The notes: generated by a model from the letters alone, not told the origin. DNA of 64,000 bases from JBJMQS01 sp045802605 (GCA_045802605.1 JBJMQS010000027.1:1-64000), one strand, 5' to 3'; numbered from the stretch's first letter, positions 18,526 to 27,459 are shown. Numbers and translations are program-made.

Positions 18526-20121
18526 ATGGACGAGCCGGCAACGACCGTGTCTACAGAAACCCCCGTTCGCTTTTGGCGTTGGGTGCTCGTCATAGCGCTG
18601 GTCGCTTTGGGGCTGCGAGTCTGGGTGGTCGCGCGGAGTGAAGTGGCGGCTCGCGACTCGATCAACTTCATTCGCTATGCGTTGCGCTTCGAATCGGAGC
18701 CATTCACCAAAGTACTTCGCGAGGCCGAACAACCGCCGGGCTATCCGCTCGCAGTGCTGGCGGCGTCGTGGCCGGTGCGCGCATGGCGCGGCACGACTGA
18801 TCCGGCGGGCATGGCATTGGCGGCCGAGATCGCCAGCCTATGCTTCGGCGTCTTGCTCGTGATTCCGATGGCACTATTGGGGCGGAACCTCGGCGGGCCA
18901 CTTTTGGGTTTGCTCGCGGCCGCGCTGTTTCAATGTTTGCCGTCCTGGATTCGACTGACGAGCGACGGGCTCTCCGAATCAACATTTCTTTTCTGGTCGG
19001 CCAGCGCATTGTGGTTGGCGGCGCGTGCTTTCTCAGGTGGCCCGCTGTGGACTATGCTTGGCTGCGGTTTGGCTGCCGGCTGCGCCTACTTCACTCGTCC
19101 GGAAGGAGCGGAGCTAGTTATTGCGGCGGCCTGCGTACTTTTGACGATGGCAATCTTGCGGCGCATCACCTGGAATCAGGCGGCTCTACAAACCGCGGCG
19201 CTCGTCGCAGGCTTCGCGGTTTTTCTCGGACCTTTCTACGCCACCACGGGCCGACTGACGAATAAGCCGACCGCCCGCTACCTCCTCGGCGATGAGACAG
19301 CGAAAACATCGTACTTCGGCGCCGCACCGACAAAGACATTGCCGTTGGCAGTTTGGTTGCAGGGTGATGAAGCGTCGAGCAAATGGGTCTCGGCAGGGAA
19401 AGCTCTGATTCAAGAAGTGGCCCAATCGAGCCGATATGCGGGGCTTTTCTTGGCGCTGATCGGTTTGTATCTCTGGAGTTCGCGGATCAAGAATCAGGCC
19501 GCGGGTTGGATGATGTTTGGCCTGTGTGTTTTGCACAGCGGCCTCCTCATCCGCATGACCTCGGCGTTGGGATATCTCTCTGAGAGACACACGGCCTTAC
19601 TGATCTTGGTCGGGAGCTATCCGGCCGCGCTAGCAGTTCAGGCCTTCGCCGAGCGGGTTCGCCATATCGCGAAACTTAGAATCAAGGTCACCGCTTTGGC
19701 CGCAGTCTGCATCCTCTTTGCATTTGCGAGTGAACTACCTTCGCTTGGCCGAGCGCTTCACGGCAATCGGGCCGGCCACCGAGCGGCTGGCGAATGGCTG
19801 GCGAAGAACGCCCCGGCCGAGGCTGGGATTCGCGATCCATTCTGCTGGGCGAATTACTACGCCGGGCGAGTATTTCATGAGACGGCTGCTGCCGATCCAG
19901 ATGAACAATTTGTGATTGTTGAGAACAGCGACAACCAGCATTCGCGCTTGCCGCTGATGCCGGAAGCCCGCGCGAAAGCGACGGCCGGCACGATGGTTTA
20001 TTGCTGGCCGCCGGGCGATAAAGACAAATCACTGGTGCGCGTCTATCACTGGCACCGGCCAGGGCCGTTCACAAACTCCAGTCCCACGCCGCCATCTTCT
20101 CCATCGCCGGCCGGTGGGTGA
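18526..20121 (+). CDS. Membrane glycosyltransferase, GT39/ArnT-like (putative)
   Basis: This 531-residue protein has about ten to twelve hydrophobic helices. The first large outer loop carries RDSINFIRYALRFE and EAEQPPGYPLAVLA, as in lipid-linked-sugar glycosyltransferases of the GT-C fold (PMT/ArnT group). I chose ATG at 18526, six bases after GAGGA, over TTG at 18520. The 3' end overlaps the convergent surE gene by 53 bases, and the Pro/Ser-rich tail is encoded in that overlap. Acceptor and sugar are unknown. Confidence 0.8.
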   Translation: MDEPATTVSTETPVRFWRWVLVIALVALGLRVWVVARSEVAARDSINFIRYALRFESEPFTKVLREAEQPPGYPLAVLAASWPVRAWRGTTDPAGMALAAEIASLCFGVLLVIPMALLGRNLGGPLLGLLAAALFQCLPSWIRLTSDGLSESTFLFWSASALWLAARAFSGGPLWTMLGCGLAAGCAYFTRPEGAELVIAAACVLLTMAILRRITWNQAALQTAALVAGFAVFLGPFYATTGRLTNKPTARYLLGDETAKTSYFGAAPTKTLPLAVWLQGDEASSKWVSAGKALIQEVAQSSRYAGLFLALIGLYLWSSRIKNQAAGWMMFGLCVLHSGLLIRMTSALGYLSERHTALLILVGSYPAALAVQAFAERVRHIAKLRIKVTALAAVCILFAFASELPSLGRALHGNRAGHRAAGEWLAKNAPAEAGIRDPFCWANYYAGRVFHETAAADPDEQFVIVENSDNQHSRLPLMPEARAKATAGTMVYCWPPGDKDKSLVRVYHWHRPGPFTNSSPTPPSSPSPAGG

Positions 20122-20839
20122 GGTCAAATTGTAGCGGCGTCACCGTAATGTACTGTTCATCCAGCATTGTCACGTCGGTATCCGGATGCGGCTCCGGGGC
20201 GTGCAATTCAGGTAGCGCCCAAAAGTAAACCCGGCCACGTGGGTCTTTGCGGCGATCAAAATTCTCTTTGTAGGGACTGATGTTTTGCGGTGCGACGCGC
20301 ACGCCGCGCACGGGCCCTCGTTCCAGCGCGGGAATATTCACGTTGAACAGTGACCCCGCCGCGGGCTTGCGGGCGACGATTTGGGACACCACGTTCCTGG
20401 CCAATCCGGCCGCCTTCGGAAAATCGAGCGGCTGAGCCTTGGTGTATTGCAGCGACACGGCGATGCTCGTGATGTGGTAAAACGCCCCTTCGATCGCTGC
20501 CGCCACGGTGCCAGAATAGATCACGTTGATGCCCGCGTTCGACCCAGCGTTCAAGCCGCTAACGATCAAATCGGGTTGTTCCGGCAACAACTCTTGTAGT
20601 GCGAGCTTCACGCAATCCGCCGGCCGGCCTTCGACCGCCCAGCCGATGAAGTCTGTCTTGTCGTCGTTGTAAACCTCTTGCGTCAATAGCGGTGTCAGCA
20701 ACGTGATCGAGTGCCCGGCCGCGCTTTGCTCCGTCGCAGGGGCCACGACGTGGACAGTACCAATTTGCTGCAACTCTTTGCGAAGCGCCCGCAAGCCGGG
20801 CGCGTAAATGCCATCATCGTTGGTCAACAAAATACGCAC
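20069..20839 (-). CDS. surE: 5'/3'-nucleotidase SurE
   Basis: This is a 256-residue SurE nucleoside-monophosphate phosphatase, a survival factor acting on nucleotides in a metal-dependent way. Family marks are RILLTNDDGIYAPGL (Asp8, Asp9), VVAPATEQSAAGHSIT, VSGLNAGSNAG and YSGTVAAAIEGAF. The start is GTG at 20839 with AGGAGA upstream, which matches the family N-terminus MRILLTNDDG. A reading from 21007 would run through a perfect 27-bp inverted repeat and into uvrC, so it is rejected. It is convergent with the glycosyltransferase gene, and their ends overlap. Confidence 0.95.
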   Translation of the reverse strand: MRILLTNDDGIYAPGLRALRKELQQIGTVHVVAPATEQSAAGHSITLLTPLLTQEVYNDDKTDFIGWAVEGRPADCVKLALQELLPEQPDLIVSGLNAGSNAGINVIYSGTVAAAIEGAFYHITSIAVSLQYTKAQPLDFPKAAGLARNVVSQIVARKPAAGSLFNVNIPALERGPVRGVRVAPQNISPYKENFDRRKDPRGRVYFWALPELHAPEPHPDTDVTMLDEQYITVTPLQFDLTHRPAMEKMAAWDWSL

Positions 20840-20867
20840 GGAACTATCTCCTGAGTCATCCACTAGT

Positions 20868-20930
20868 AACGAGCCGGAAGCGTGAGCGACGGTGTTCGAA
20901 AGGCACCGTCGCTCACGCTTCCGGCTCGTT
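20868..20930. repeat. Perfect 27-bp inverted repeat with 9-base loop
   Basis: Arms at 20868-20894 and 20904-20930 are exactly complementary; the loop is TTCGAAAGG. The core AAGCGTGAGCGACGGTG looks like a planctomycete intergenic REP family. It lies between the ends of uvrC (9 bases away) and surE's start, and could form a strong RNA hairpin that limits uvrC read-through. Confidence 0.9.
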
Positions 20931-20939
20931 AAGACATAA

Positions 20940-22280
20940 CTAACCCTGCATTCGTTTCTTACGAAGTAAATGCAAATAGTGTTGCGCGAAGCGGTGGGCC
21001 TCATCACGAACGTACTGCAGTAGCCGCAACGCCGCCGAATGTCGGCTCAATCGCAATGGTTCCGCGTCGCCAGGCCGGTAGATCTCTTCCTCTCGCTTGG
21101 CCAGCGAAATCAAACACGGCGGCTCCAAATGTAGCGCGGCGAAGGCCTCGCGTGCCGCATTGAGCTGACCCTTGCCGCCGTCGATGAGCAAGATGTCCGG
21201 GAAAATAGACTCGTCGTCGGCCGCTCGGCGAAACCGCCGCAGGATGACCTCGCGGATCGAAGCGAAGTCATCCACGCCTTCGACGGTGCGCATCTTGAAT
21301 CGCCGATAGCCAGGCTTGAACGGCAAGCCATCAAGGAAGGACACGAGCGATGCCACCGTGTCCTCGCCGCCCAGGTGAGCGATATCGACACCTTCGATGG
21401 ATCGCGGGACTTGCGCCAAGCCGAGAGCCTTTTTCAATCCATGCAATCCGCGCTTCGGGTCGATGGCGAAAACGTGCGGCTGCACGTCTTTGTCCACGTC
21501 GCCACGCATTTCAAGTTTGGATAGTGCTTGGATTTCGTCGCGGAGCCGGCCTGCCTTCTCGAACTGCATGGCCTCCGAAGCGGCTTTCATTTCCGCTTCC
21601 ATCTCCTTGATCAATCGTTCTTTCTTTCCTTCGAGCACCATGCGGAAGCTCCGAATTTGCTTGCGGTAATCCTCGCGGGTCACGCGGAAGTTGCAGGGCG
21701 CGGTGCATTGATGGATCGTGTGCAAGATGCACGGGCGAAACCATCGCCAGCGCGGGTCCTCGTTGCGGATGTCGAGCGTGCAGGTGCGAAATTGGAAGAT
21801 GCGCTGCAGCACCTGCATCGCCATCCGCAAGCCCTTCGCACTCGTGAATGGGCCGTACAGCTTCACTCCTTTTCGCCGCGGCGTGCGAGTAAACTCCACC
21901 CGCGGGTATTGTTCACGCAGGCGGATTTGCAGATAAGGAAATGATTTGCCGTCTTTGAGGTCGGAGTTGAACTTCGGCTGAATATCTTTGACCAGCCGAG
22001 CTTCGAGCAAGATCGCGTCCACCTCGCTGTCGGCCACCAAGAAATCCACATCGACGATATGTTTGACGAGCTCAGCCGTGCGATGCTCGGCCGCAGCCGC
22101 CGCCAGAAAGTAACTGCCCGCCCGGCTGCGCAAATTCTTCGCCTTGCCGACGTAGATCACGCGGCCCTGAGCGTCCTTCATCAGGTACACGCCGGGACTC
22201 GTGGGAAAGTGGCGGACTTTCTCGCCTGGCAAAACCGGCACCGCTGGCTCCGACGGCACCGGCTCGATCGATTCAGACAT
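20940..22280 (-). CDS. uvrC: UvrC-type excinuclease subunit lacking the C-terminal HhH domain
   Basis: This 446-residue protein makes the incisions in nucleotide excision repair. The N-terminal GIY-YIG nuclease (GVYLMKDAQGRVIYVGKAKN, about 30-50) is followed by a Cys-rich segment (CTLDI.., CILHTIHQCTAPC), the UVR UvrB-binding helix pair (about 232-257) and the RNase H-like second nuclease (GVDIAHLGGEDTVASLVSFL, IDGGKGQLNAA). The usual tandem helix-hairpin-helix region is missing: the protein stops at HYLHLLRKKRMQG, where E. coli UvrC would continue for about 60 residues. The stop is 9 bases from a perfect inverted repeat. Either a lineage-wide short form or a truncation. Confidence 0.92.
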   Translation of the reverse strand: MSESIEPVPSEPAVPVLPGEKVRHFPTSPGVYLMKDAQGRVIYVGKAKNLRSRAGSYFLAAAAAEHRTAELVKHIVDVDFLVADSEVDAILLEARLVKDIQPKFNSDLKDGKSFPYLQIRLREQYPRVEFTRTPRRKGVKLYGPFTSAKGLRMAMQVLQRIFQFRTCTLDIRNEDPRWRWFRPCILHTIHQCTAPCNFRVTREDYRKQIRSFRMVLEGKKERLIKEMEAEMKAASEAMQFEKAGRLRDEIQALSKLEMRGDVDKDVQPHVFAIDPKRGLHGLKKALGLAQVPRSIEGVDIAHLGGEDTVASLVSFLDGLPFKPGYRRFKMRTVEGVDDFASIREVILRRFRRAADDESIFPDILLIDGGKGQLNAAREAFAALHLEPPCLISLAKREEEIYRPGDAEPLRLSRHSAALRLLQYVRDEAHRFAQHYLHLLRKKRMQG

Positions 22281-22331
22281 TCGCTGACTCCTTCGCCGTT
22301 TATTTTAGACGAAGGAAGGAAATGCAGGTCA

Positions 22332-23627
22332 TTACTTCTTTGCTGGGCCAATCACTTCTTTCCCGACCCATGGCCGCAGCACTTCCGGCACGACGACTGA
22401 GCCATCCGCTTGCTGGTAGTTTTCCAGGATGGCGACGATCGCGCGGGTGCAGGCGACGGCGGTGCCGTTGAGCGTGTGGACGAAGCGCGTCCCTTTTTGG
22501 CCGGGGACCTTGTAGCGGACGTTGAGGCGGCGAGCCTGGAAGTCGGTGCAATTGGAGGTGCTGGTGACCTCGCCGAACTCGCCGCCGGTTCCGCGGCCGG
22601 GCATCCAGGCTTCAAGGTCGTATTTGCGGTAAGCGGGCCCGCCCAGGTCGCCGGTGCAGGTGTCAATGACGTGGAAAGGCAAGCCAAGCCCGTGGAAGAT
22701 TGACTCTTCGATCCGCAAAAGCTCTTCGTGGATTTGTTCGCTTTGATCGGGCGTGCAAAATGCGAACATCTCCACCTTGGTGAATTGATGCACGCGGTAG
22801 AGGCCGCGGGTATCCCGGCCCGGTGCGCCGGCTTCGGTCCGGAAACAGTGAGACAGCCCGACATATTTCTTCGGTAAATCGAGCTCATCAAAAATCTGGT
22901 TGCGGTGCATACCGCCGAGCGTAATCTCGGCCGTAGCGATGAGGCACAGGTCAGTATCGGCGACTGTGTAGACTTGCCGTGTTTCGGGATTGGGGTCGCG
23001 CGGAATGAAGCCGATGCCTTCGAGCACTTCCGCCCGGGCCAAGTCCGGCGTGATGATTGGCGTGTAGCCTTCGCGGATGAGCGACTGCATCGCATACTGC
23101 ACAAGCGCGAGTTCCAGCAGGACCGCTTCATTCTTCAGGAAATAAAACTTCTGACCCGCTACCGCAGCTCCGGCTTCGAAGTCGACGAGGTCAAGCGCCT
23201 CAGCAACGGCGACGTGATCTTTGACTGGGAAATCAAACTTCCTCGGCGTGCCGGCGTTTTTGATCACTTTGTTGTCGGCCGCAGTCGTGCCCACGGGTGC
23301 CGCCGGGTGCGTCATGTTGGGGATCATGACGAGCACCGCGTGCAGATCAACTTCGACCTGTTTCAGCTCCTTTTCAGCAACGCCTACTTTTTCACGGAGC
23401 GACTTGCCTTCGGCGATCAGTTGTTGTTTCTGGGCCGGATCTTTTTGTTGCGGGATGAGCTTCGAGATTTCGTTCGCACGCTGTTGCAACAGTTGAGCGT
23501 CATTCGCGAGCCGCTTGCGCTCGTCGTCGAGCCGCACGACAGCATCGACATCAGCCTTGACCAGACGGTTGGCACAATTGGTTTTTACCGCGTCGAGATT
23601 CTTGCGAATGAAATCAGCATCGAGCAT
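22332..23627 (-). CDS. serS: Seryl-tRNA synthetase
   Basis: This 431-residue class II synthetase charges tRNA-Ser. The N-terminal two-helix coiled arm (about 1-110) binds the long variable arm of tRNA-Ser. Motif 2 is FRTEAGAPGRDTRGLYRVHQ, followed by TSTSNCTDFQARRLNVRYK, and motif 3 is NGTAVACTRAIVAILENYQ. Length is normal. It is encoded 51 bases upstream of uvrC on the same strand. The ATG at 23627 gives the conserved start MLDADFIRKN. Confidence 0.97.
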   Translation of the reverse strand: MLDADFIRKNLDAVKTNCANRLVKADVDAVVRLDDERKRLANDAQLLQQRANEISKLIPQQKDPAQKQQLIAEGKSLREKVGVAEKELKQVEVDLHAVLVMIPNMTHPAAPVGTTAADNKVIKNAGTPRKFDFPVKDHVAVAEALDLVDFEAGAAVAGQKFYFLKNEAVLLELALVQYAMQSLIREGYTPIITPDLARAEVLEGIGFIPRDPNPETRQVYTVADTDLCLIATAEITLGGMHRNQIFDELDLPKKYVGLSHCFRTEAGAPGRDTRGLYRVHQFTKVEMFAFCTPDQSEQIHEELLRIEESIFHGLGLPFHVIDTCTGDLGGPAYRKYDLEAWMPGRGTGGEFGEVTSTSNCTDFQARRLNVRYKVPGQKGTRFVHTLNGTAVACTRAIVAILENYQQADGSVVVPEVLRPWVGKEVIGPAKK

Positions 23628-23650
23628 AATTATTCGGGTTCCCGAAAAGA

Positions 23651-23718
23651 ACTAACCACAGAGATCACAGAGCACACGGAGGCGTTTCTCTGTGTGCTCT
23701 GTGATCTCTGTGGTTAGT
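23651..23718. repeat. Perfect 27-bp inverted repeat with 14-base loop
   Basis: Arms at 23651-23677 and 23692-23718 are exactly complementary. The arm contains ACCACAGAGATCACAGAG, a sequence style seen dispersed in many bacterial genomes. It fills the gap between citrate synthase and serS and may act as a transcription stop for the citrate synthase gene. Confidence 0.9.
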
Positions 23719-23729
23719 GTATTGTCTTA

Positions 23730-24869
23730 TTACGCTCGTTCTGCCAGCGGGACATACGCACGCTCGGCGGGTCCCGCGTAAATTTGCTCGGGTCGGAAGA
23801 TGCGGTTATTTTGCAGTTGTTCGAGCCAATGCGCCAACCAGCCCGCCACGCGAGCCACGGCGAAGATCGGCGTGAACTGATCGCTGGGAATGCCGAGCGA
23901 CTGGTAAACGATGCCTGAGAAGAAATCGACGTTGGGGTAGATGCCTTTCGGCCCAAGCAAAGGCACCGCGGCCTGTTCCAATTCCAGAGCGATGTCATAG
24001 AGCTGCGGCCGGCTCGACTCGGCGAACACGTTCTCGGCCAACTCCTGCAACACGGTCGCCCGCGGGTCCTTCACTTTGTAAACGCGGTGGCCGAAGCCCA
24101 TAATCTTGCCCTTGGCGGCCACGGTCTTTTCCAACCAGGCCTTGGCGTTCTCGGGCTTGCCGATCTTCTCCAACATGTCGAGCGCTTCTTCGTTGGCCCC
24201 CCCATGCAGCGGGCCGGCCAATGCCCCAATCGCCGCGCTGATTGTGCGATAGGGGTCGGCCAGTGTCGAGCCCACGACACGGGCCGTGAATGTCGAAGCG
24301 TTCATCTGATGCTCGGCATGCAGGATCAAGCAGGCATCGAGCATCTTGCGAACGGCGGGCGATGGCACCTTGCCATTGAGCATGTAGCAAAAGTTGCCGG
24401 CGTGATCGAGGTCGTTGCGCGGCGCAATAGGATCGAGGCCCGAACGAACACGGTGATAGGCCGCCACGAGCGACGGCATGCCCGCAATCAAGCGCAGGCA
24501 TGCTTCCCAATTCGCGCTCGCATCCGACACCGATCGGGTCGCGGCGAACATTCCGAGCGCTGACACCGTCGTTTGCAGCGCATCCATGGGATGACCGGTC
24601 GGCGGCAGCGTCTTGATCAGGTCGATCATCCGGAAGTGGACCGCACGCCGTTGGCGAAGCTGCGAATCAAATTCGGCGAGTTGCTTCTGGGTCGGCAGCT
24701 CGCCCTTGAGCAGAAGCCAAGCCGTCTCCTCAAAAGTGCTGTCGCGCGCGAGCGATTCTACGGCAATCCCGCGATAAAGGAGCCGAGCCTTAATACCGTC
24801 CAAATCACTGACAGCCGATTCGGCCACCGGCACGTCCGCCAAACCCGGTCTCAGCTCCAACACACTCAT
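23730..24869 (-). CDS. Citrate synthase (or 2-methylcitrate synthase)
   Basis: This 379-residue citrate synthase-family enzyme condenses acetyl-CoA (or propionyl-CoA) with oxaloacetate. Catalytic and binding residues are visible: His187 (LILHAEHQMNAST), His222 (GPLHGGANEEA), His261 (GFGHRVYKVKDPR) and Asp315 (NVDFFSG). The short form, of about 380 residues, is that of Gram-positive/archaeal-type enzymes. The family cannot be split into citrate and methylcitrate synthases from sequence alone, and no prp gene is nearby. It stands alone between serS and an esterase gene. Confidence 0.95.
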   Translation of the reverse strand: MSVLELRPGLADVPVAESAVSDLDGIKARLLYRGIAVESLARDSTFEETAWLLLKGELPTQKQLAEFDSQLRQRRAVHFRMIDLIKTLPPTGHPMDALQTTVSALGMFAATRSVSDASANWEACLRLIAGMPSLVAAYHRVRSGLDPIAPRNDLDHAGNFCYMLNGKVPSPAVRKMLDACLILHAEHQMNASTFTARVVGSTLADPYRTISAAIGALAGPLHGGANEEALDMLEKIGKPENAKAWLEKTVAAKGKIMGFGHRVYKVKDPRATVLQELAENVFAESSRPQLYDIALELEQAAVPLLGPKGIYPNVDFFSGIVYQSLGIPSDQFTPIFAVARVAGWLAHWLEQLQNNRIFRPEQIYAGPAERAYVPLAERA

Positions 24870-24984
24870 AACGAACCTCTGCGCTTTAGAAGACGGCTGC
24901 CCGCCGTCGGCTGATAACCTATTGCGATTCGTGCTTTCGGGCTAGTAACGTCGGGCACGTGAAACGCACCCTGGAAGATCGAAT

Positions 24985-25719
24985 TCAAATCAAGCGGCGG
25001 GATTTTTCCAGCAAACTTTTGAGCAGAAAACTCATGACTTGACCAGCCTGTGCATTGAAATACTGCCAGCTATGGCCCCCGGCCCGCGTCGTCAAATCGC
25101 TCTCATGAGCGGCACCCAAAGCCAGCATTTTCTCGTGCAAACGATCGCTCCCACGAAACCAGCTTGCATCGTCCGGATCGCAACAGAAGAACACATGCCT
25201 TGGCTGCCGGGATGGGTGGATGTGCATCGGAACGGTGTCTTGCCGGCATTGCTCCTTACTGGAATACATGGCGTCGAGCGACAACCCTTGACCGTAGAGT
25301 TGGTAGTACTCGATCGCCGACGAGATGGCGGCAACGACCGGAAACACTTCAGAATGTTTGAACGCCAAACGCAAAGCCCCCTGCCCACCCATGCTGATGC
25401 CGAACAGTCCCACCTCGCGATGATTTGGCCAGCGGTTTCGCATCCAGGGAAGCACGCGGTCTAGCAGGAAGTGTTCGGCGGTGATTTGTGGATCAAAGGC
25501 AGGGTCAATTCGATCAGCCCACCAACATTGGCCGCCGATCGGACAAACGCAGGCAATGCCATGTTGTTGAAGCAACTGCGTGTATGCGGCGGCGACAGGA
25601 TGTGCGAGCGTCTCGCCGCCGAATGGATGTAGGAACAAGAGCACGTGGCGCGGGGTAGAACTCGGCTCGAATAGATCGGCCGGCTTGCCACCGATATCGA
25701 TGCTTTGCCAATCGGGCAC
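24985..25719 (-). CDS. Alpha/beta-hydrolase, esterase D-like
   Basis: This is a 244-residue soluble alpha/beta-hydrolase of the esterase/S-formylglutathione hydrolase-like group. The nucleophile Ser109 lies in GISMGGQG; the acid is in FCCDPDDASW and the His in AGGHSWQYF. The oxyanion region LLFLHPFGG is present. The start is GTG at 25719 with GAGGGG upstream. There is no signal peptide. Substrate unknown. Confidence 0.85.
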   Translation of the reverse strand: MPDWQSIDIGGKPADLFEPSSTPRHVLLFLHPFGGETLAHPVAAAYTQLLQQHGIACVCPIGGQCWWADRIDPAFDPQITAEHFLLDRVLPWMRNRWPNHREVGLFGISMGGQGALRLAFKHSEVFPVVAAISSAIEYYQLYGQGLSLDAMYSSKEQCRQDTVPMHIHPSRQPRHVFFCCDPDDASWFRGSDRLHEKMLALGAAHESDLTTRAGGHSWQYFNAQAGQVMSFLLKSLLEKSRRLI

Positions 25720-25749
25720 GTGTGAGACCCCTCAGGCTATCCAACAAAA

Positions 25750-25777
25750 AAGCTCACGGGTTGCAACCCGTGAGCTT
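25750..25777 (-). terminator. Intrinsic terminator of the TPR gene
   Basis: A perfect 13-bp stem (25750-25762 with 25765-25777, loop GC) is followed on the minus strand by a run of T (TTTTTTG). It lies 20 bases after the stop of the TPR gene. This is a textbook rho-independent terminator. Confidence 0.9.
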
Positions 25778-25796
25778 CGCGGAATCGAAGGGACTC

Positions 25797-27071
25797 TTAC
25801 TTCGCCGCCTCAATCTTTTTCTTCACCGACTCCTTGCGGGCATCGTCGCGCGGGGTGACGTTGTCGAAAGTCAGACCTTTTTTCCAAGTCTTGACCGCCT
25901 CGTCTTTTTTCCCGAGGGCCATGTAAATGTCGCCGAGGTGATCGTATATCTCGACGTGCTGCGCTTCTTCTTGCTTAACCACATCGAGCATAATGTCGCG
26001 GGCGCCTTCGTACGCCTTTTTCTTGTACAAGACCCAAGCCAAGCTATCGAGATAAGCGGCATTGTCGTGATCCTCTTCGTCCGATTCCGCCTCCTCGCCT
26101 TTTTGTTTCTTGCGCTGCTCGCGATCGAGATCGATCGCTTTGCGGACCAGTTTCTCCGCATCGTCCAAGCGACGGTCATTGTCTGCAAGCACGTAGCCAA
26201 GGTCGTTGCTGTACGTCGGATCTTCGGGGTGAGCTTTTTGCAACTCCTCCAGGACCTCGATGCTCTTATCGACTTGGCCGGCATCGATGTACGCGCTGCT
26301 CAGCGGATATTTGCTGAACTGCTCGACCACAGCCTCCTTCTTGTTGCCTGCGATCGCGTCGGACTCATCGATGATTGTCTGGACCTTCTTCAACTGCACG
26401 ACGGCATCGTCGGGTTTGCCCATTTGCCGATAGATGTTGGCTTTGCTGTGCACGAAGAACCAAGAGAATTCTTTGTTCGTCCGAATGAGCTCATCCACAT
26501 TCTCGAGCGCTTTGTCGTACTTCTTTTGCCGGGCCAGCGTTTGGACGATGAGATCCTCAACCTTGAGCCGTGTCTCCAACATGTCGCTCTCCTCGCCCTC
26601 TTTCTTGATGAGGTCGAGCAGCTTGCGACACATGAAAATCTCTTCGTCGTACTTCTTGGCGTTGCTGTAGAGTCCGATCATTCCCAAGTAAATTTGCAAT
26701 AACTTTTCGGTGCTGTCGAGCTTCGAGGCATATTCGAGACAGATCTTGTAGAAGAGCTCGCTGGTTTCGGTATCGCGCACCACATGCGCGGCCCGCGCTA
26801 GAACCAACGCCCCGGTGTAGTTAAACGCCGAGGCCTTGTCCTTCTCTTTTTCCTTCACCATGGCCACTGCTTCGGCCAACAGTTTACGCAGCGCCGTCTT
26901 GTCTTTGGCCAGCTCGCGCACTTTGCCGGTAATGGCCGCGTCGCCGGTGATGTTGTTGAGCGAGAGCGCTTGGGCGCGCAGGGACTCATCGCCGTCCTCA
27001 GCCCGTGCAAGCGAAGTGAAACCCAAGCCGAACATGGTAAGCAGAATCGCAAAGAGTGCAGTGATACGCAT
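25797..27071 (-). CDS. Exported TPR-repeat protein
   Basis: The protein has 424 residues. A signal peptide occupies residues 1-24 (hydrophobic ITALFAILLTMFGLGFTSL, cleavage after ARA). The remainder is entirely helical, with tetratricopeptide repeats such as PDDAVVQLKKVQTIID, VDKSIEVLEELQKAHPEDPT and HLGDIYMALGKKDEAVKTWK. A very acidic/basic stretch (QRKKQKGEEAESDEEDHDN) interrupts the repeats near residue 330. Such proteins are scaffolds in the periplasm or envelope; partners are unknown. A strong terminator follows. Confidence 0.9.
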   Translation of the reverse strand: MRITALFAILLTMFGLGFTSLARAEDGDESLRAQALSLNNITGDAAITGKVRELAKDKTALRKLLAEAVAMVKEKEKDKASAFNYTGALVLARAAHVVRDTETSELFYKICLEYASKLDSTEKLLQIYLGMIGLYSNAKKYDEEIFMCRKLLDLIKKEGEESDMLETRLKVEDLIVQTLARQKKYDKALENVDELIRTNKEFSWFFVHSKANIYRQMGKPDDAVVQLKKVQTIIDESDAIAGNKKEAVVEQFSKYPLSSAYIDAGQVDKSIEVLEELQKAHPEDPTYSNDLGYVLADNDRRLDDAEKLVRKAIDLDREQRKKQKGEEAESDEEDHDNAAYLDSLAWVLYKKKAYEGARDIMLDVVKQEEAQHVEIYDHLGDIYMALGKKDEAVKTWKKGLTFDNVTPRDDARKESVKKKIEAAK

Positions 27072-27155
27072 CGAATACTCCGATCAAAGGCAGGACTCGT
27101 CCCTGTTGCGCATGGTACGGCAATTCAACAAACGTGACTACGGCGAATGGGCAAA

Positions 27156-27199
27156 ACGCACAGGGCCTTCCGGAAGCACACGGAAGCTCATCTGTGCGT
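27156..27199 (-). terminator. Possible terminator of the lipoprotein gene
   Basis: ACGCACAG (27156-27163) pairs with CTGTGCGT (27192-27199), enclosing a smaller CTTCCG hairpin. On the minus strand the structure is followed by TTTTG. It lies 30 bases after the lipoprotein stop. Confidence 0.45.
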
Positions 27200-27228
27200 A
27201 TTGATACGACGATTGAATTGACGGCAAC

Positions 27229-27459
27229 TCACTGACAGTACGGCACCGGCTGGCACTCCGCAGGTCGCGGATAGTTCGCTTGCGCCGGCTGCGGCGGATA
27301 GTAGCCCGACGTCGGACAGCAGCCCTGTTGCGGCGGCGCATAGTAATGGCCGCACCGTTCATGTTCCCGCGCGCAATATCGGTCGCAGAGCAATCCGCAA
27401 CCGGAAAGCACCAGGGCCGCGACACAAGCCGGAATCAATCGCCAACGAAATGCGGCCAT
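27229..27459 (-). CDS. Small Cys/Pro/Tyr-rich lipoprotein
   Basis: This is a 76-residue putative lipoprotein. The N-terminus MAAFRWRLIPACVAALVLSG ends in the lipobox LSGC, so Cys21 would be lipidated. The mature part is short and rich in Cys, Pro, Tyr and Gln, without a known domain. The start is ATG at 27459 with AAGGAGA upstream; the in-frame extension to 27657 would place the signal sequence internally and is rejected. It is probably anchored in the outer or cytoplasmic membrane. Function unknown. Confidence 0.75.
   Translation of the reverse strand: MAAFRWRLIPACVAALVLSGCGLLCDRYCAREHERCGHYYAPPQQGCCPTSGYYPPQPAQANYPRPAECQPVPYCQ

Noticed and set aside
20840..21007. Longer SurE starting at 21007
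   Set aside because: It would be translated through a perfect 27-bp inverted repeat and overlap uvrC; GTG at 20839 gives the exact family N-terminus.
22352..23131. 259-residue minus-strand frame within serS
   Set aside because: Out-of-frame reading of seryl-tRNA synthetase with biased composition.
25722..26702. 326-residue frame antisense to the TPR gene
   Set aside because: It mirrors the codon pattern of a clear exported TPR protein and crosses its terminator; no domain or ribosome site.
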